Shown here: in pieces, positions 40,328-49,044 of the stretch
Layout of the letters: each line of letters opens with the position of its first letter
Position numbering within the stretch: position 1 is the stretch's first letter
Source of the DNA: SCGC-AAA076-P13 sp964276235
GTDB taxonomy: Bacteria > Pseudomonadota > Gammaproteobacteria > Magnimaribacterales > D2472
Direction of reading: 5' to 3'
Assembly (NCBI GenBank): GCA_964276235.1
Contig: CAXYEK010000001.1
Span: 558,001-622,000 of the forward strand
Length of the DNA stretch: 64,000 nt
The notes under the pieces: generated by a model
What the model saw: the letters and a program-made list of their open reading frames with translations, nothing else
Databases searched by the model: none
What the model was told of the DNA's origin: nothing
Position numbers and translations under genes: made by a program

Positions 40328-41587
40328 GTGGAAAAATTATTAATAAAAGGTGGAAATACCCTAAACGGTTCTGTAAATTGTTCTGGTGCAAAAAATGCAG
40401 CATTACCAATGATTGCTGCAACAATATTGTGTTCAGATAGCGTAATCTTAAAAAACCTTCCATACCTTCAAGATATTACTACTATGTTTGAACTATTAGG
40501 ATCAATGGGTTCTAAAATTCTTCTTAATGAAAATATGGATTTCACAATCTCTTCAAATGAATTAGAAGATACAGAAGCTAGATATGAACTCGTAAAGACC
40601 ATGCGTGCATCGATTTTAGTTCTTGGGCCTCTGGTTGCAAGGTATGGTAAAGCTAGAATTGCATTACCTGGTGGCTGTGCAATAGGCTCTAGACCAGTAA
40701 ATTTTCATTTAGACGCCTTGCAGCAATTGGGAGCAAAAATAGAACTTAAGAATGGTTATATTGAAGCAACTGCTGAAAAACTAATAGGCACAAAAATAAA
40801 GTTTGATGGAGTAACTGTAACAGGGACTGAAAATATAATGATGGCAGCATGTTTGGCTAAAGGCACTAGTTATCTTACTAATGTTGCCAAAGAGCCAGAA
40901 ATAGAAGATCTGGCTGAATTACTTAATAAGATGGGAGCCAAAATCAAAGGTGCTGGAAGTGATGAAATTATTATTGAGGGAGTATCTGAGCTTCATGGAA
41001 CAATTTTTAATATTCCTGCTGATAGAATTGAAGCGGGAACATATTTAGTTGCAGCTGCAGTCACAGGAGGTAAGGTATGTGTTAATGGTATTAATCCTAG
41101 TCGCCTTAAAAAAGTTTTAGAAAAACTTGAAGAAACAGGTGCAGAAATTACCACTGAAGAAAATTCCATAACGCTTTCTATGAATGTTAAAAAACCTAAA
41201 CCTGTAGATATCACAACGGCTCCCTTTCCTGAATTTCCAACAGATATGCAAGCACAGTTTTCAGTAATAAATGCAATAGCAGATGGAACCTCAAATATAT
41301 ATGAGACAGTCTTTGAGAACCGATTCATGCATATTCAAGAATTAAATAGAATGGGTTGCGATATTGAAATTAATGGAAATCAAGCAATTGTTAAAGGGGT
41401 GAATACCATATATGGCGCAGAAGTTATGGCAACTGATTTGCGAGCATCAGCAAGTTTAATTCTTGCTGGTTTATGTGCTGAAGGTCAAACTATAGTTGAT
41501 AGGATTTATCATATAGATAGGGGATATGAAAGAATTGAGGAAAAGCTTAATTATTTGGGTGCCAACATTATAAGATTACCTAGTTAG
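40328..41587 (+). CDS. murA: UDP-N-acetylglucosamine 1-carboxyvinyltransferase MurA
   Basis: MurA makes the first committed step of peptidoglycan synthesis, adding enolpyruvate to UDP-GlcNAc. The 419-residue protein starts with GTG and shows LNGSVNCSGAKNAALPMIAATIL, the loop with the catalytic Cys in LPGGCAIGSRPVNFH (the fosfomycin target Cys is present), and FPTDMQAQF with DLRASASLILAGL. Length equals E. coli (419). Its end overlaps the end of the convergent degS-like gene by eight bases. Confidence 0.97.
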   Translation: MEKLLIKGGNTLNGSVNCSGAKNAALPMIAATILCSDSVILKNLPYLQDITTMFELLGSMGSKILLNENMDFTISSNELEDTEARYELVKTMRASILVLGPLVARYGKARIALPGGCAIGSRPVNFHLDALQQLGAKIELKNGYIEATAEKLIGTKIKFDGVTVTGTENIMMAACLAKGTSYLTNVAKEPEIEDLAELLNKMGAKIKGAGSDEIIIEGVSELHGTIFNIPADRIEAGTYLVAAAVTGGKVCVNGINPSRLKKVLEKLEETGAEITTEENSITLSMNVKKPKPVDITTAPFPEFPTDMQAQFSVINAIADGTSNIYETVFENRFMHIQELNRMGCDIEINGNQAIVKGVNTIYGAEVMATDLRASASLILAGLCAEGQTIVDRIYHIDRGYERIEEKLNYLGANIIRLPS

Positions 41588-42569
41588 GATCTTTTATTTG
41601 AGCAGGAATTTCAACTAACTTATATTCGTTATTTTTTGTAAGAAGTTTTAACTTAATATCATCACCTAATGTCGCAAATCTTAATGATTTAGTTAAATTA
41701 TTCCATGAACCTGAATCTTTATTAATTTCAACAATAATATCATTAGCCCTGACTCCCTTTTCATAAAGAGGACCTAATTGATCTATTTCGATAATTTGGA
41801 GACCATTTAAAATAACGTTATTTATATTTATTCTTACACTCGTTACCCTAAAATTACCAATCCACATTGTTCTTACTTTTCCATATTCAATAAGTTCAGA
41901 TGCAATCTGCACTACTTTATTTGACGGTATTGCAAATCCTAAACCTTGATAAGCTCCAGTCCGTGAAAATATTTTTGTATTGATACCCACCAAATTACCA
42001 TTTTCATTTATCAAAGCACCGCCTGAATTACCTGGATTAATAGCAGCATCTGTCTGAATTAACTCTAAATATGGATTACCATAATCTCTTCCAGTTGCGC
42101 TAATAATTCCTGTAGAGACTGAAATTCCAATTCCATAGGGATTTCCAATTGCCAGGACTTTATCACCTACTTTTAAATTTTGACTATCAGCTATATTTAT
42201 AGGCTTTAAATCCATTTCTGTTGATATCTTTAGAACAGCGATGTCAGCATCTCTATCGACACCAACAACTTTAACATCGAAGGCTTCGCCATCTTTAAGA
42301 CGAATTTTTACAAATTTACTTCCAGAAATAATATGAAAGTTAGTAACGATATAGCCATCTTTAGAAAATATGACTCCAGAACCAATCTGCGAAGGGTTGC
42401 TATTAGAAATACTTCTTTGATATGAGAGAACAGTAACAACAGAAGAGATAGATTTTTCAGATGCTGATACAAATTTATTGTTATCATAAGACAAATATAA
42501 CCAAGTAGAAAATACAGTTATTGAAATTACTATTAAATAGTTGATTTTGGTTGCTTTTATAAATTTCAT
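41580..42569 (-). CDS. degS: DegS/HtrA-type membrane-anchored serine protease
   Basis: A 329-residue HtrA-family protease. One N-terminal membrane helix (about 9-27) anchors it to the inner membrane. The trypsin-like domain has the triad His79 (VTNFHI), Asp109 (DADIAVLK) and Ser182 (NPGNSGGAL), followed by a single PDZ domain (about 235-325). One PDZ plus an anchor is the DegS layout, which senses misfolded porins and cuts RseA; a soluble DegQ has two PDZ domains. E. coli degS is also near zapE, rplM and rpsI. Its ATG is only seven bases from that of the divergent zapE. Confidence 0.86.
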   Translation of the reverse strand: MKFIKATKINYLIVISITVFSTWLYLSYDNNKFVSASEKSISSVVTVLSYQRSISNSNPSQIGSGVIFSKDGYIVTNFHIISGSKFVKIRLKDGEAFDVKVVGVDRDADIAVLKISTEMDLKPINIADSQNLKVGDKVLAIGNPYGIGISVSTGIISATGRDYGNPYLELIQTDAAINPGNSGGALINENGNLVGINTKIFSRTGAYQGLGFAIPSNKVVQIASELIEYGKVRTMWIGNFRVTSVRININNVILNGLQIIEIDQLGPLYEKGVRANDIIVEINKDSGSWNNLTKSLRFATLGDDIKLKLLTKNNEYKLVEIPAQIKDPN

Positions 42570-42576
42570 AAAATTA

Positions 42577-42780
42577 ATGATTCAAAATATCATCGATGAT
42601 CTAAAAAACCAAGGAATTCAACCTGATTTGGTTCAATTCGAACTTATTAAGAGCTTGGTTGAAAATTATCTCCCAAAAAAAAATTGTTTAGTATTTTTGG
42701 CAAGACTACTAAATCAAATTCTTTTAATAATGGCTTCTACGTTTGGGGTGATGTTGGAAGGGGTAAAACAATGCTACTAA
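42577..42780 (+). CDS. zapE: ZapE, N-terminal part of a frameshifted gene
   Basis: From the ATG at 42577 this frame reads IIDDLKNQGIQPDLVQFELIK, which resembles the N-terminus of ZapE, up to PKK at an uninterrupted run of nine A residues (42675-42683). There the frame leaves the family and runs out of frame to a stop at 42780. A tenth A, or a -1 slip on the run, would join it to the ATPase frame that starts in the same place. Residues after the A-run in this frame are not meaningful. Confidence 0.7.
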   Translation: MIQNIIDDLKNQGIQPDLVQFELIKSLVENYLPKKNCLVFLARLLNQILLIMASTFGVMLEGVKQCY

Positions 42781-43625
42781 AAACTTTTATTCAAAATATC
42801 GAAAAAAGAAAAGGAGTATTTCACTACATAGATTTAATGCAAGATATACATGATCAACTTTCTGCATTATCAGGAAAAAAGAATCCCCTCAACATTATTA
42901 CAAAATCATATGTTAAAAAATATGATGTTATTTTTATTGATGAGTTTCAGGTTGAAGATGTTGCTGATGCGATGATTATCGGCAATTTAGTGAATCATTT
43001 GATTCAAGAGGGCATCCAAATGTTCATAACATCAAATGCACACCCAAATGATTTATATAAAAATGGTCTTCAGCGCCAAAAGTTTATTGAGTCCATGAGT
43101 ATTATTGAAAAAAGTTTAAAAGTTTATGAATTAAAAGGATTGATAGATTATAGAACTAGAAATATATATAAATTTGATCATTCTAATGCCAAGATAATCT
43201 ATAAAGATAAAGATATTTTGGGCCTAATCAAAGTTAATTTTGATAATGATAGTATTGATAAATCATTTAAAGTTAACTCAAGAAAATTTAATTGCAAGGG
43301 TGCATCCAAAGAGTTTTTATGGATATCTCATAAAGAATTTTTTAAACAACCTACAGGCTCAAAAGATTTTATAGAAATTTGCAAAAATTATGATTGGATA
43401 TTCTTAAATGAATTTATAGAATGTGATGATAACCAAGCTGATATTATAAGGAGATTTATTTCTTTCATTGATATATGTTACAGAGAGAAAATGAAAATTA
43501 AATTTTTCTTTAATGAAACCCAAATAGACAGCTTATATCAAGGAAATAGATTGCAGATCTTATGGGATAGATGCTTAAGCAGGTTGAATGAAATGCAAAC
43601 AATAGAGTATTTAGAGAGTAATTAA
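42684..43625 (+). CDS. zapE: cell division protein ZapE (AFG1-like ATPase), main part
   Basis: ZapE is an AFG1/LACE1-type P-loop ATPase that destabilises FtsZ polymers at late division. This frame (313 residues) has Walker A WGDVGRGKTMLL, Walker B VIFIDEFQVEDVADAM, sensor-like FITSNAHPNDLYKNGLQR, and the C-terminal IYQGNRLQILWDRCLSRLNEM. It opens with a TTG right after the A9 run, but the family has about 60 more N-terminal residues, found in the preceding frame. It lies between degS and rplM-rpsI as in E. coli. Confidence 0.88.
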   Translation: MFSIFGKTTKSNSFNNGFYVWGDVGRGKTMLLKTFIQNIEKRKGVFHYIDLMQDIHDQLSALSGKKNPLNIITKSYVKKYDVIFIDEFQVEDVADAMIIGNLVNHLIQEGIQMFITSNAHPNDLYKNGLQRQKFIESMSIIEKSLKVYELKGLIDYRTRNIYKFDHSNAKIIYKDKDILGLIKVNFDNDSIDKSFKVNSRKFNCKGASKEFLWISHKEFFKQPTGSKDFIEICKNYDWIFLNEFIECDDNQADIIRRFISFIDICYREKMKIKFFFNETQIDSLYQGNRLQILWDRCLSRLNEMQTIEYLESN

Positions 43626-43649
43626 TTTTAATATTTATGCAGTTAAATA

Positions 43650-43678
43650 TTGCTAATTCTTGTTCTAAACATTAATAT
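43650..43678 (+). promoter_or_regulatory. promoter of rplM-rpsI
   Basis: TTGCTA (four of six) and TAATAT (four of six) with an exact 17-base spacer in the gap between zapE and rplM. Predicted start near 43685, giving a leader of 11-17 bases. Confidence 0.5.
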
Positions 43679-43701
43679 TCGCATCTTACAAAAATATGAC
43701 T

Positions 43702-44136
43702 ATGAAAACGTTCTCACTAAAAAAAGAAAATGTCGAAAGACAATGGTATGTAATTGATGCTTCAGATAAAATTTTGGGCAGAGTTGCAACTAAAATTGCT
43801 GATAGAATTAGAGGAAAAGATAAGCCAACCTTCACTCCTCATACAGACGGTGGTGATTATGTTGTAGTTATAAATGCTGACAAGATAAAAGTTACTGGCG
43901 CAAAATTTACTGACAAAAAATATTATACTCACTCTCTATATCCTGGTGGACTTAAAACGAAAACTTTCAAAGAAATGAATGAAAGGTTCCCCGAAAGAAT
44001 TATTGAAGAAGCTGTTAAAGGTATGCTACCTAAGAATAAATTGGGTAAGTCCATGATAAAAAAGCTCAAAGTATTTAGTGGACCTAATCATGAACATGAA
44101 TCACAACAACCAATTGAATGGAATCCAACAATATGA
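43702..44136 (+). CDS. rplM: 50S ribosomal protein L13
   Basis: L13 is an early 50S assembly protein. The product of about 144 residues has the family motifs WYVIDASDKILGRVATKIA, HTDGGDYVVVINADKI, YTHSLYPGGLK and AVKGMLPKNKLG. I prefer the ATG at 43702, giving the usual MKTF start; an in-frame ATG two codons upstream is possible. Neither has a clear Shine-Dalgarno site. It overlaps rpsI by four bases (ATGA). Confidence 0.97.
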   Translation: MKTFSLKKENVERQWYVIDASDKILGRVATKIADRIRGKDKPTFTPHTDGGDYVVVINADKIKVTGAKFTDKKYYTHSLYPGGLKTKTFKEMNERFPERIIEEAVKGMLPKNKLGKSMIKKLKVFSGPNHEHESQQPIEWNPTI

Positions 44137-44525
44137 CATCAGAAATTCATTACGCGACAGGTAGAAGAAAAACTTCATCTGCCAGAGTTTATTTATCCTC
44201 CGGTAAGGGAGAGATATCTGTTAATGATAAAAAACTAGATGTTTATTTTGGAAGAAAAGTTGCACAGATGTTAGTAATGCAGCCAATTGAAATGACAGAA
44301 CTAACAGGCAAGCTTGATATAAATGTAAAAGTTAAAGGTGGTGGTAGTTTTGGTCAAGCAGGAGCCATTAGACATGGGATTTCTAGAGCGCTTATTTCTT
44401 TTGATGAAGAGTTAAGACCACAACTAAAAAAAGCTGGATTACTTACTAGAGACTCTAGAAAAGTAGAAAGAAAGAAACCTGGTTTAGTAAAGGCTAGGAA
44501 AAGCAAACAGTTTTCAAAACGTTAA
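44133..44525 (+). CDS. rpsI: 30S ribosomal protein S9
   Basis: S9 contacts P-site tRNA with its C-terminal tail. The 130-residue product (same as E. coli) contains YATGRRKTSSARVYL, VKGGGSFGQAGAIRHGISRAL and ends KARKSKQFSKR. The start at 44133 overlaps the rplM stop in ATGA; five more in-frame codons upstream belong to the rplM tail. Confidence 0.97.
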   Translation: MTSEIHYATGRRKTSSARVYLSSGKGEISVNDKKLDVYFGRKVAQMLVMQPIEMTELTGKLDINVKVKGGGSFGQAGAIRHGISRALISFDEELRPQLKKAGLLTRDSRKVERKKPGLVKARKSKQFSKR

Positions 44526-44554
44526 TTTTTTTCAGATTTTTTCTCCAAAATTAG

Positions 44555-44563
44555 TGGTATAAT
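44555..44563 (+). promoter_or_regulatory. extended -10 promoter of petABC
   Basis: TGGTATAAT is a perfect extended -10 element in the 82-base gap between rpsI and petA. Predicted start near 44570 leaves a leader of about 37 bases. No clear -35. Confidence 0.6.
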
Positions 44564-44607
44564 CTGCTAGTTTTTTATTAGTACAATCACAAGCACACAA
44601 AGGGCTA

Positions 44608-45192
44608 ATGCAAGAAAAAGACAATACAAGAAGGAAAGTCCTTATAGGTTTAACTAGCGCAGTAACATTGTCTGGTATTCCGTTTGCTGCAACTCCATTT
44701 ATAGCTGCCTGGAACCCAAGTGCGAGAGCAAAAGCTGCAGGAGCATCTGTGAAGCTTGACGTTTCAAAAATGCAATATGGTCAGCAAATTCAAGTTGCGT
44801 GGAGAAAACAGCCAGTCTTTATTATCAGACACACAGAAGAGAGTCTTAAAAGTTTGGAAGTAACGGTACCAAAATTAGCTGACCCAAATTCAGAGGAAAT
44901 AGAAGAATTGTATAGAGGCCAAAATGCAACAAGATCTAAAAGTGAGGAATATACTGTCATAGCTGGTGTATGTACCCATCTTGGATGTTCGCCTAAATAC
45001 CATCCAGAAGTAGAACCAAAGCCTTGGGATGCTACTTGGGCTGGTGGTTTTTTCTGTCCTTGTCATGGTTCCATGTTTGATATGGTTGGAAGAGTTTTCA
45101 AGGGAGTTCCTGCTCCAACAAACCTTCCTGTACCACCACATTTTTTTAATGGAAGTATATTAACAATAGGCGAAGATGGAGGATCTGCTTAA
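44608..45192 (+). CDS. petA: ubiquinol-cytochrome c reductase Rieske iron-sulfur subunit
   Basis: PetA carries the high-potential 2Fe-2S cluster of the cytochrome bc1 complex and takes an electron from quinol. The 194-residue protein has a twin-arginine type N-terminus (TRRKVLIG) and one membrane helix (about 9-32), then the cluster motifs CTHLGC and CPCHGS near residues 121 and 151. It starts at ATG after AAAGGGCTA. petB follows without a gap. Confidence 0.96.
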   Translation: MQEKDNTRRKVLIGLTSAVTLSGIPFAATPFIAAWNPSARAKAAGASVKLDVSKMQYGQQIQVAWRKQPVFIIRHTEESLKSLEVTVPKLADPNSEEIEELYRGQNATRSKSEEYTVIAGVCTHLGCSPKYHPEVEPKPWDATWAGGFFCPCHGSMFDMVGRVFKGVPAPTNLPVPPHFFNGSILTIGEDGGSA

Positions 45193-46410
45193 ATGAGTGA
45201 AATAGTTGTAAAAATGTTTGGATGGTTTAATGATAGATTGCCGATAGTTAACACCTTTGAAAGACACTTATCAAAGCATCCTGTTCCCTCAAAAGTCAAT
45301 TTTTGGTATTTATTTGGAGCCTTGGCTTCGGTAGTTTTAATAATTCAAATAGTTTCAGGTATATGGTTAATAATGCCATATTCAAACACCGAAGAAGAGG
45401 CATTCTCATCTGTAGAATATATTATGAGAGATGTCGATTACGGTTGGGTTATTAGATATATGCATACAACAGGGGCTTCAATGTTTTTTGCTGTAGTTTA
45501 TCTTCATATGTTTAGAGGTTTGCTTTATGGTTCCTACCAAAAGCCAAAGGAACTAGTTTGGATTTTTGGTTGTGCAATATATCTTGCAATGATGGCTGAA
45601 GGCTTTCTGGGTTATGTATTGCCATATGGTCAAATGTCTTATTGGGGAGCTCAAGTAATTATTTCTTTATTTGGAGCTATCCCATATATTGGAGAGTCTT
45701 TAGAGTTGTGGGTTAGGGGAGATTATTATATTTCAGGTATCACTGTATCTAGATTTTTTGCATTACATGTAGTCGCATTGCCCTTGGTATTAATTGCCTT
45801 AGTTTTCCTTCACTTAGTGGCATTACATGAGGTTGGTGCTGGAAATCCTGAAGGAGTAGATATTGAAAAGTATTTAGATGATGATGGTGTACCTTTAGAT
45901 AGTGTTCCATTTTTCCCATACAAAGTGCTAAATGCCTTAGTTGGAATAGGAGTCTTTATGACAGTTTTTGCCATAATCATGTTCTTCTTTCCAGAAGGCG
46001 GTGGTTATTTCATCGAAATGGCAAACTTTGAAGAAGCTAATCCGCTTGTAACTCCCGAGCACATTGCTCCTGTTTGGTACTATTCGCCTTATTATGCAAT
46101 GCTAAGAGCAGTTCCGGATAAATTGGGCGGCTTGATAGTTATGGGTTCAGCTGTAGCTATCTTATTTGTTGTTCCTTGGCTTGATAATAGTAAAGCTGCA
46201 TCTATTAGATATAAAGGTATCTATAGCAAACTTGCTATAACATTATTTGGTATAAGCTTTCTAACATTAGGATACCTTGGCACAGTTGGAGTAACAGAAG
46301 TTAGAAAAACAATGAGTGTTATTTGTACCTTTATTTATTTTGGTTTCTTTTTACTAATGCCAATTTATACAAAATTTGAAAAGACCTTAGAGGTTCCTGA
46401 AAGGCTATGA
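45193..46410 (+). CDS. petB: ubiquinol-cytochrome c reductase cytochrome b subunit
   Basis: Cytochrome b holds hemes bL and bH and the two quinone sites. The 405-residue protein has about eight to nine membrane helices, with heme-ligand histidines in RYMHTTGASMFF...HMFRG and RFFALHVVALP...FLHLVALHEVG. The Qo-site motif reads PVWY (IAPVWYYSPYY) instead of the PEWY of alphaproteobacteria and mitochondria, which as far as I know is usual in gammaproteobacteria. It overlaps petC by four bases. Confidence 0.97.
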   Translation: MSEIVVKMFGWFNDRLPIVNTFERHLSKHPVPSKVNFWYLFGALASVVLIIQIVSGIWLIMPYSNTEEEAFSSVEYIMRDVDYGWVIRYMHTTGASMFFAVVYLHMFRGLLYGSYQKPKELVWIFGCAIYLAMMAEGFLGYVLPYGQMSYWGAQVIISLFGAIPYIGESLELWVRGDYYISGITVSRFFALHVVALPLVLIALVFLHLVALHEVGAGNPEGVDIEKYLDDDGVPLDSVPFFPYKVLNALVGIGVFMTVFAIIMFFFPEGGGYFIEMANFEEANPLVTPEHIAPVWYYSPYYAMLRAVPDKLGGLIVMGSAVAILFVVPWLDNSKAASIRYKGIYSKLAITLFGISFLTLGYLGTVGVTEVRKTMSVICTFIYFGFFLLMPIYTKFEKTLEVPERL

Positions 46411-47231
46411 TAAAAATCAATAATTTATCTTTTTCTTTTCACTTACTTCTATTTTTGTTACCTGCACTATACATAACACAGATAAATGCTGCCGAAGGTG
46501 GTCCTTGTAAAGATTATGGAGAATGCGATAAATTTAAATATTCTCTTAATGATATGGAATCTCTTCAAAGAGGAGCATCAACTTTTCTGAATTATTGTTA
46601 TGGATGTCACTCTCTTCAGTATTCTAGATGGGGAAGAGTGGCTAAAGATCTCCAAATTCCCGAAGACATATTCTTTGAGAATTTAGTTTTTGATAAATCT
46701 GTAAAGCCAGGAGACTTAATGACTGGTTCAATGCCTAAAGAAGAATCAGCAAAATGGTTCGGTGTTGCTCCTCCAGATTTAACTTTAGTAAGCAGAGTAA
46801 GAGGTGATGATTGGATATATTCTTACTTGAGAACTTATTATGAGGATTCATCAAAGCAATATGGGGTAAATAACCTGGTATATCCTAATACTGCAATGCC
46901 AAATGTCCTTATGGCTCTTCAGGGCAATCAAAAATTGATATGTAAGGATATTCCTGTTTTCGCATCCAACGGTGGAGAAAAAAGAGATCTCAATGGAAAT
47001 ACAGTCACTAAAGAAAAATGCGGTTTTCTTGAAGTTGAACAGGAAACCGGGCAGCTTACTAAAGAGGAATTTGATAACTTGATATATGATCTTACAAATT
47101 TCTTGGTATATGTGGGAGAGCCTGCAAAAGCGGAGAGAGAACGAATAGGTTGGTATGTGATATTCTATTTTTTAATATTCACTGCTTTATCATCCTTGTT
47201 GTATAGAGAATATCACAAGGACTATCACTAA
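46407..47231 (+). CDS. petC: ubiquinol-cytochrome c reductase cytochrome c1 subunit
   Basis: Cytochrome c1 passes electrons from the Rieske protein to a soluble or membrane-bound cytochrome c. The 274-residue protein has a signal sequence (about 1-28), the heme attachment motif CYGCH near residue 63, the VAPPDLTLVSRVRG segment, a Met in the AMPNVL region as likely distal ligand, and a C-terminal membrane anchor (about 247-265). It completes the petABC operon; sspA follows after 15 bases. Confidence 0.96.
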   Translation: MIKINNLSFSFHLLLFLLPALYITQINAAEGGPCKDYGECDKFKYSLNDMESLQRGASTFLNYCYGCHSLQYSRWGRVAKDLQIPEDIFFENLVFDKSVKPGDLMTGSMPKEESAKWFGVAPPDLTLVSRVRGDDWIYSYLRTYYEDSSKQYGVNNLVYPNTAMPNVLMALQGNQKLICKDIPVFASNGGEKRDLNGNTVTKEKCGFLEVEQETGQLTKEEFDNLIYDLTNFLVYVGEPAKAERERIGWYVIFYFLIFTALSSLLYREYHKDYH

Positions 47232-47246
47232 AATAAGGAAAAAATT

Positions 47247-47861
47247 ATGATTTTATATTCAGATAGAGACGATCACTATAGTCAAAGAGTAAGAATTGTC
47301 TTAGCAGAGAAAGATATTACAGCAGAAATAAAAGAATCAAAACCAGAAGAGACACCAGAAGATATTTTATCTATTAGTCCTTATCATAAGTTGCCAATAC
47401 TTGTTGATAGAGACCTTGCCATACATGACCCTTCTGTGATGATGGAATATCTTGATGAAAGATTCCCACATCCACCTTTACTCCCCGTTTATCCAGTTGC
47501 CAGGGCTAATAGCAGAACATTAATGCTAAGGATCGATAGAGAGTGGTGCCCAATGGTTGATACATTAATAGAAGGAAACCTTCCTGAAAAAGAGTTAATT
47601 AAACTCAGGGAAGAACTTCTTCATGAAATATCATCAATAGCTCCAACATTTAAAGAATTTAAATATTTTATGAGTGATGAATTTACGCTTGTTGATTGTT
47701 GCTTTGCACCAATATTATGGCGATTACCTTCAGTTGGAATAAGATTACCAGTGAATAGGCACTTAAAACCTTTGTTAGATTATCAGAAAGATGTTTTTAA
47801 GCGTCCTGGGTTTTTAGATAGCTTATCTTCTCTTGAGAGAGATCTCAAAGATGATCAGTAA
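47247..47861 (+). CDS. sspA: stringent starvation protein A
   Basis: SspA is a GST-fold protein that binds RNA polymerase and affects stationary-phase and acid-stress transcription. The 204-residue protein has the N-terminal thioredoxin-like domain (ILYSDRDDHYSQRVRIVLAEK, PYHKLPILVDRDLAIHDPSVMMEYLDERFPHP in two parts) and the helical domain with PVYPVARANSR and LVDCCFAPILWRLP. sspB, its usual partner downstream, is absent. The last 17 bases overlap the end of the convergent lpoA. Confidence 0.93.
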   Translation: MILYSDRDDHYSQRVRIVLAEKDITAEIKESKPEETPEDILSISPYHKLPILVDRDLAIHDPSVMMEYLDERFPHPPLLPVYPVARANSRTLMLRIDREWCPMVDTLIEGNLPEKELIKLREELLHEISSIAPTFKEFKYFMSDEFTLVDCCFAPILWRLPSVGIRLPVNRHLKPLLDYQKDVFKRPGFLDSLSSLERDLKDDQ

Positions 47862-49044
47862 AATTATCTAAAGAAATTTTCCATAATCTTAAATCTCTAT
47901 CAATACAGCTGTTCTGGTTAAAACGAACCTGCCCAGTCTTTAAAAGTAAATCAGTTTTATTTATATTAGATTCTCGAAGTAGTTCAATCAATAATAAATC
48001 ATCAATTAAAGCTTTATTATATTCGTCAGCAAAATTTTTAATTTTATCTTTGTCAGATAATGTTTTATAAAAGTAACCAGGTGATGGAATCAGAACGCTT
48101 TCAAAATCATTAAGTTCCTTGAAGCTGGCCATATCCAATAAAATCTCACTAGTTGCATAAAAATTTGTATTAATGAGATGACTTCTAAAAATGGGAATTA
48201 TTGACTTGCCAATGCTATGGTCAAGAAGGAAGTAAATACTATCAAAATCTTTTTTCTCTCTAAGAACAGTTTGTATATCAATGTTTTTATCCAAGAGCTC
48301 AATTGCTTCAAATCTTTCATTACTTAAGTCTAAATTTAAGGTTTTTTTTGCAAATGCCTCATAATCAGAATTATCTATTATAGAAAAAATAGCTTGAGGA
48401 TATTTTTCTCTTAATTCTTCAGCAATTTTAGTAAATTCTTTTGAATAAACAATAATAGTATTATTTTGACTACTCTCATTCAGAAATAAATAAAGCTCAA
48501 TAAAATTTCTTTGCTCATCAATAAAATTTTTACAAAAATATAAAAGATTAGAATATAAAAGATCATCTTTTAATTTATCCCCATTCAGATTGTCAAAATC
48601 TGCATTAAAAACTACATTCAATCTAAGAAGAGATTCGATAATATATTCTTTATTTTTCTCACTAGTTAAATAATTCAGATCTATAGAATTAATATTCTTA
48701 ATTTTTTTGTTAACTTCAATATTAGATCGCACCTTATTATTAGACGTTTTTCTTATATATCCTTTATCCAAATATGATTCAGCTAAAGATATCTTTTCAT
48801 TAGTTACTTGAGAAAATGAAAAAAGTTCTTCAAGAGTAGAGATAATTTCTAGTCTTTGATCACTTGTTATCGATTGGCGATCTTCAATCATAGAGGATAT
48901 ATAAGTTTGATATTCACTCTCTGTCTGACTTTGGTTTACTTTATAAGGCGTTGATACACATCCGGATATAACAAGGACTAGAAGGAATGAAATAAATGTT
49001 AAACTTGTTTTTACCACTTTAATTTTAATTATGTTAAATCTCAT
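47845..49044 (-). CDS. lpoA: probable LpoA-like outer-membrane lipoprotein (PBP1A activator)
   Basis: A 399-residue lipoprotein: signal sequence and lipobox VISGC at about residue 28. The C-terminal part (from about residue 195, IIVYSKEFTKIAEELREKYP) has the periplasmic-binding-protein-like look of LpoA. LpoA from the outer membrane activates the peptidoglycan synthase PBP1A. The assignment is strengthened by its position divergent from rsmI, as in E. coli. It is shorter than E. coli LpoA (678), lacking most of the N-terminal helical repeat domain. The start overlaps the rsmI start by 14 bases; a GTG at codon 10 is an alternative that removes the overlap. Confidence 0.68.
   Translation of the reverse strand: MRFNIIKIKVVKTSLTFISFLLVLVISGCVSTPYKVNQSQTESEYQTYISSMIEDRQSITSDQRLEIISTLEELFSFSQVTNEKISLAESYLDKGYIRKTSNNKVRSNIEVNKKIKNINSIDLNYLTSEKNKEYIIESLLRLNVVFNADFDNLNGDKLKDDLLYSNLLYFCKNFIDEQRNFIELYLFLNESSQNNTIIVYSKEFTKIAEELREKYPQAIFSIIDNSDYEAFAKKTLNLDLSNERFEAIELLDKNIDIQTVLREKKDFDSIYFLLDHSIGKSIIPIFRSHLINTNFYATSEILLDMASFKELNDFESVLIPSPGYFYKTLSDKDKIKNFADEYNKALIDDLLLIELLRESNINKTDLLLKTGQVRFNQNSCIDRDLRLWKISLDNFTDHL

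Noticed and set aside
42541..42576. Upstream TTG start for the zapE N-terminal frame
   Set aside because: It would overlap degS head-to-head by 29 bases and adds residues unlike the family; the ATG at 42577 is simpler.
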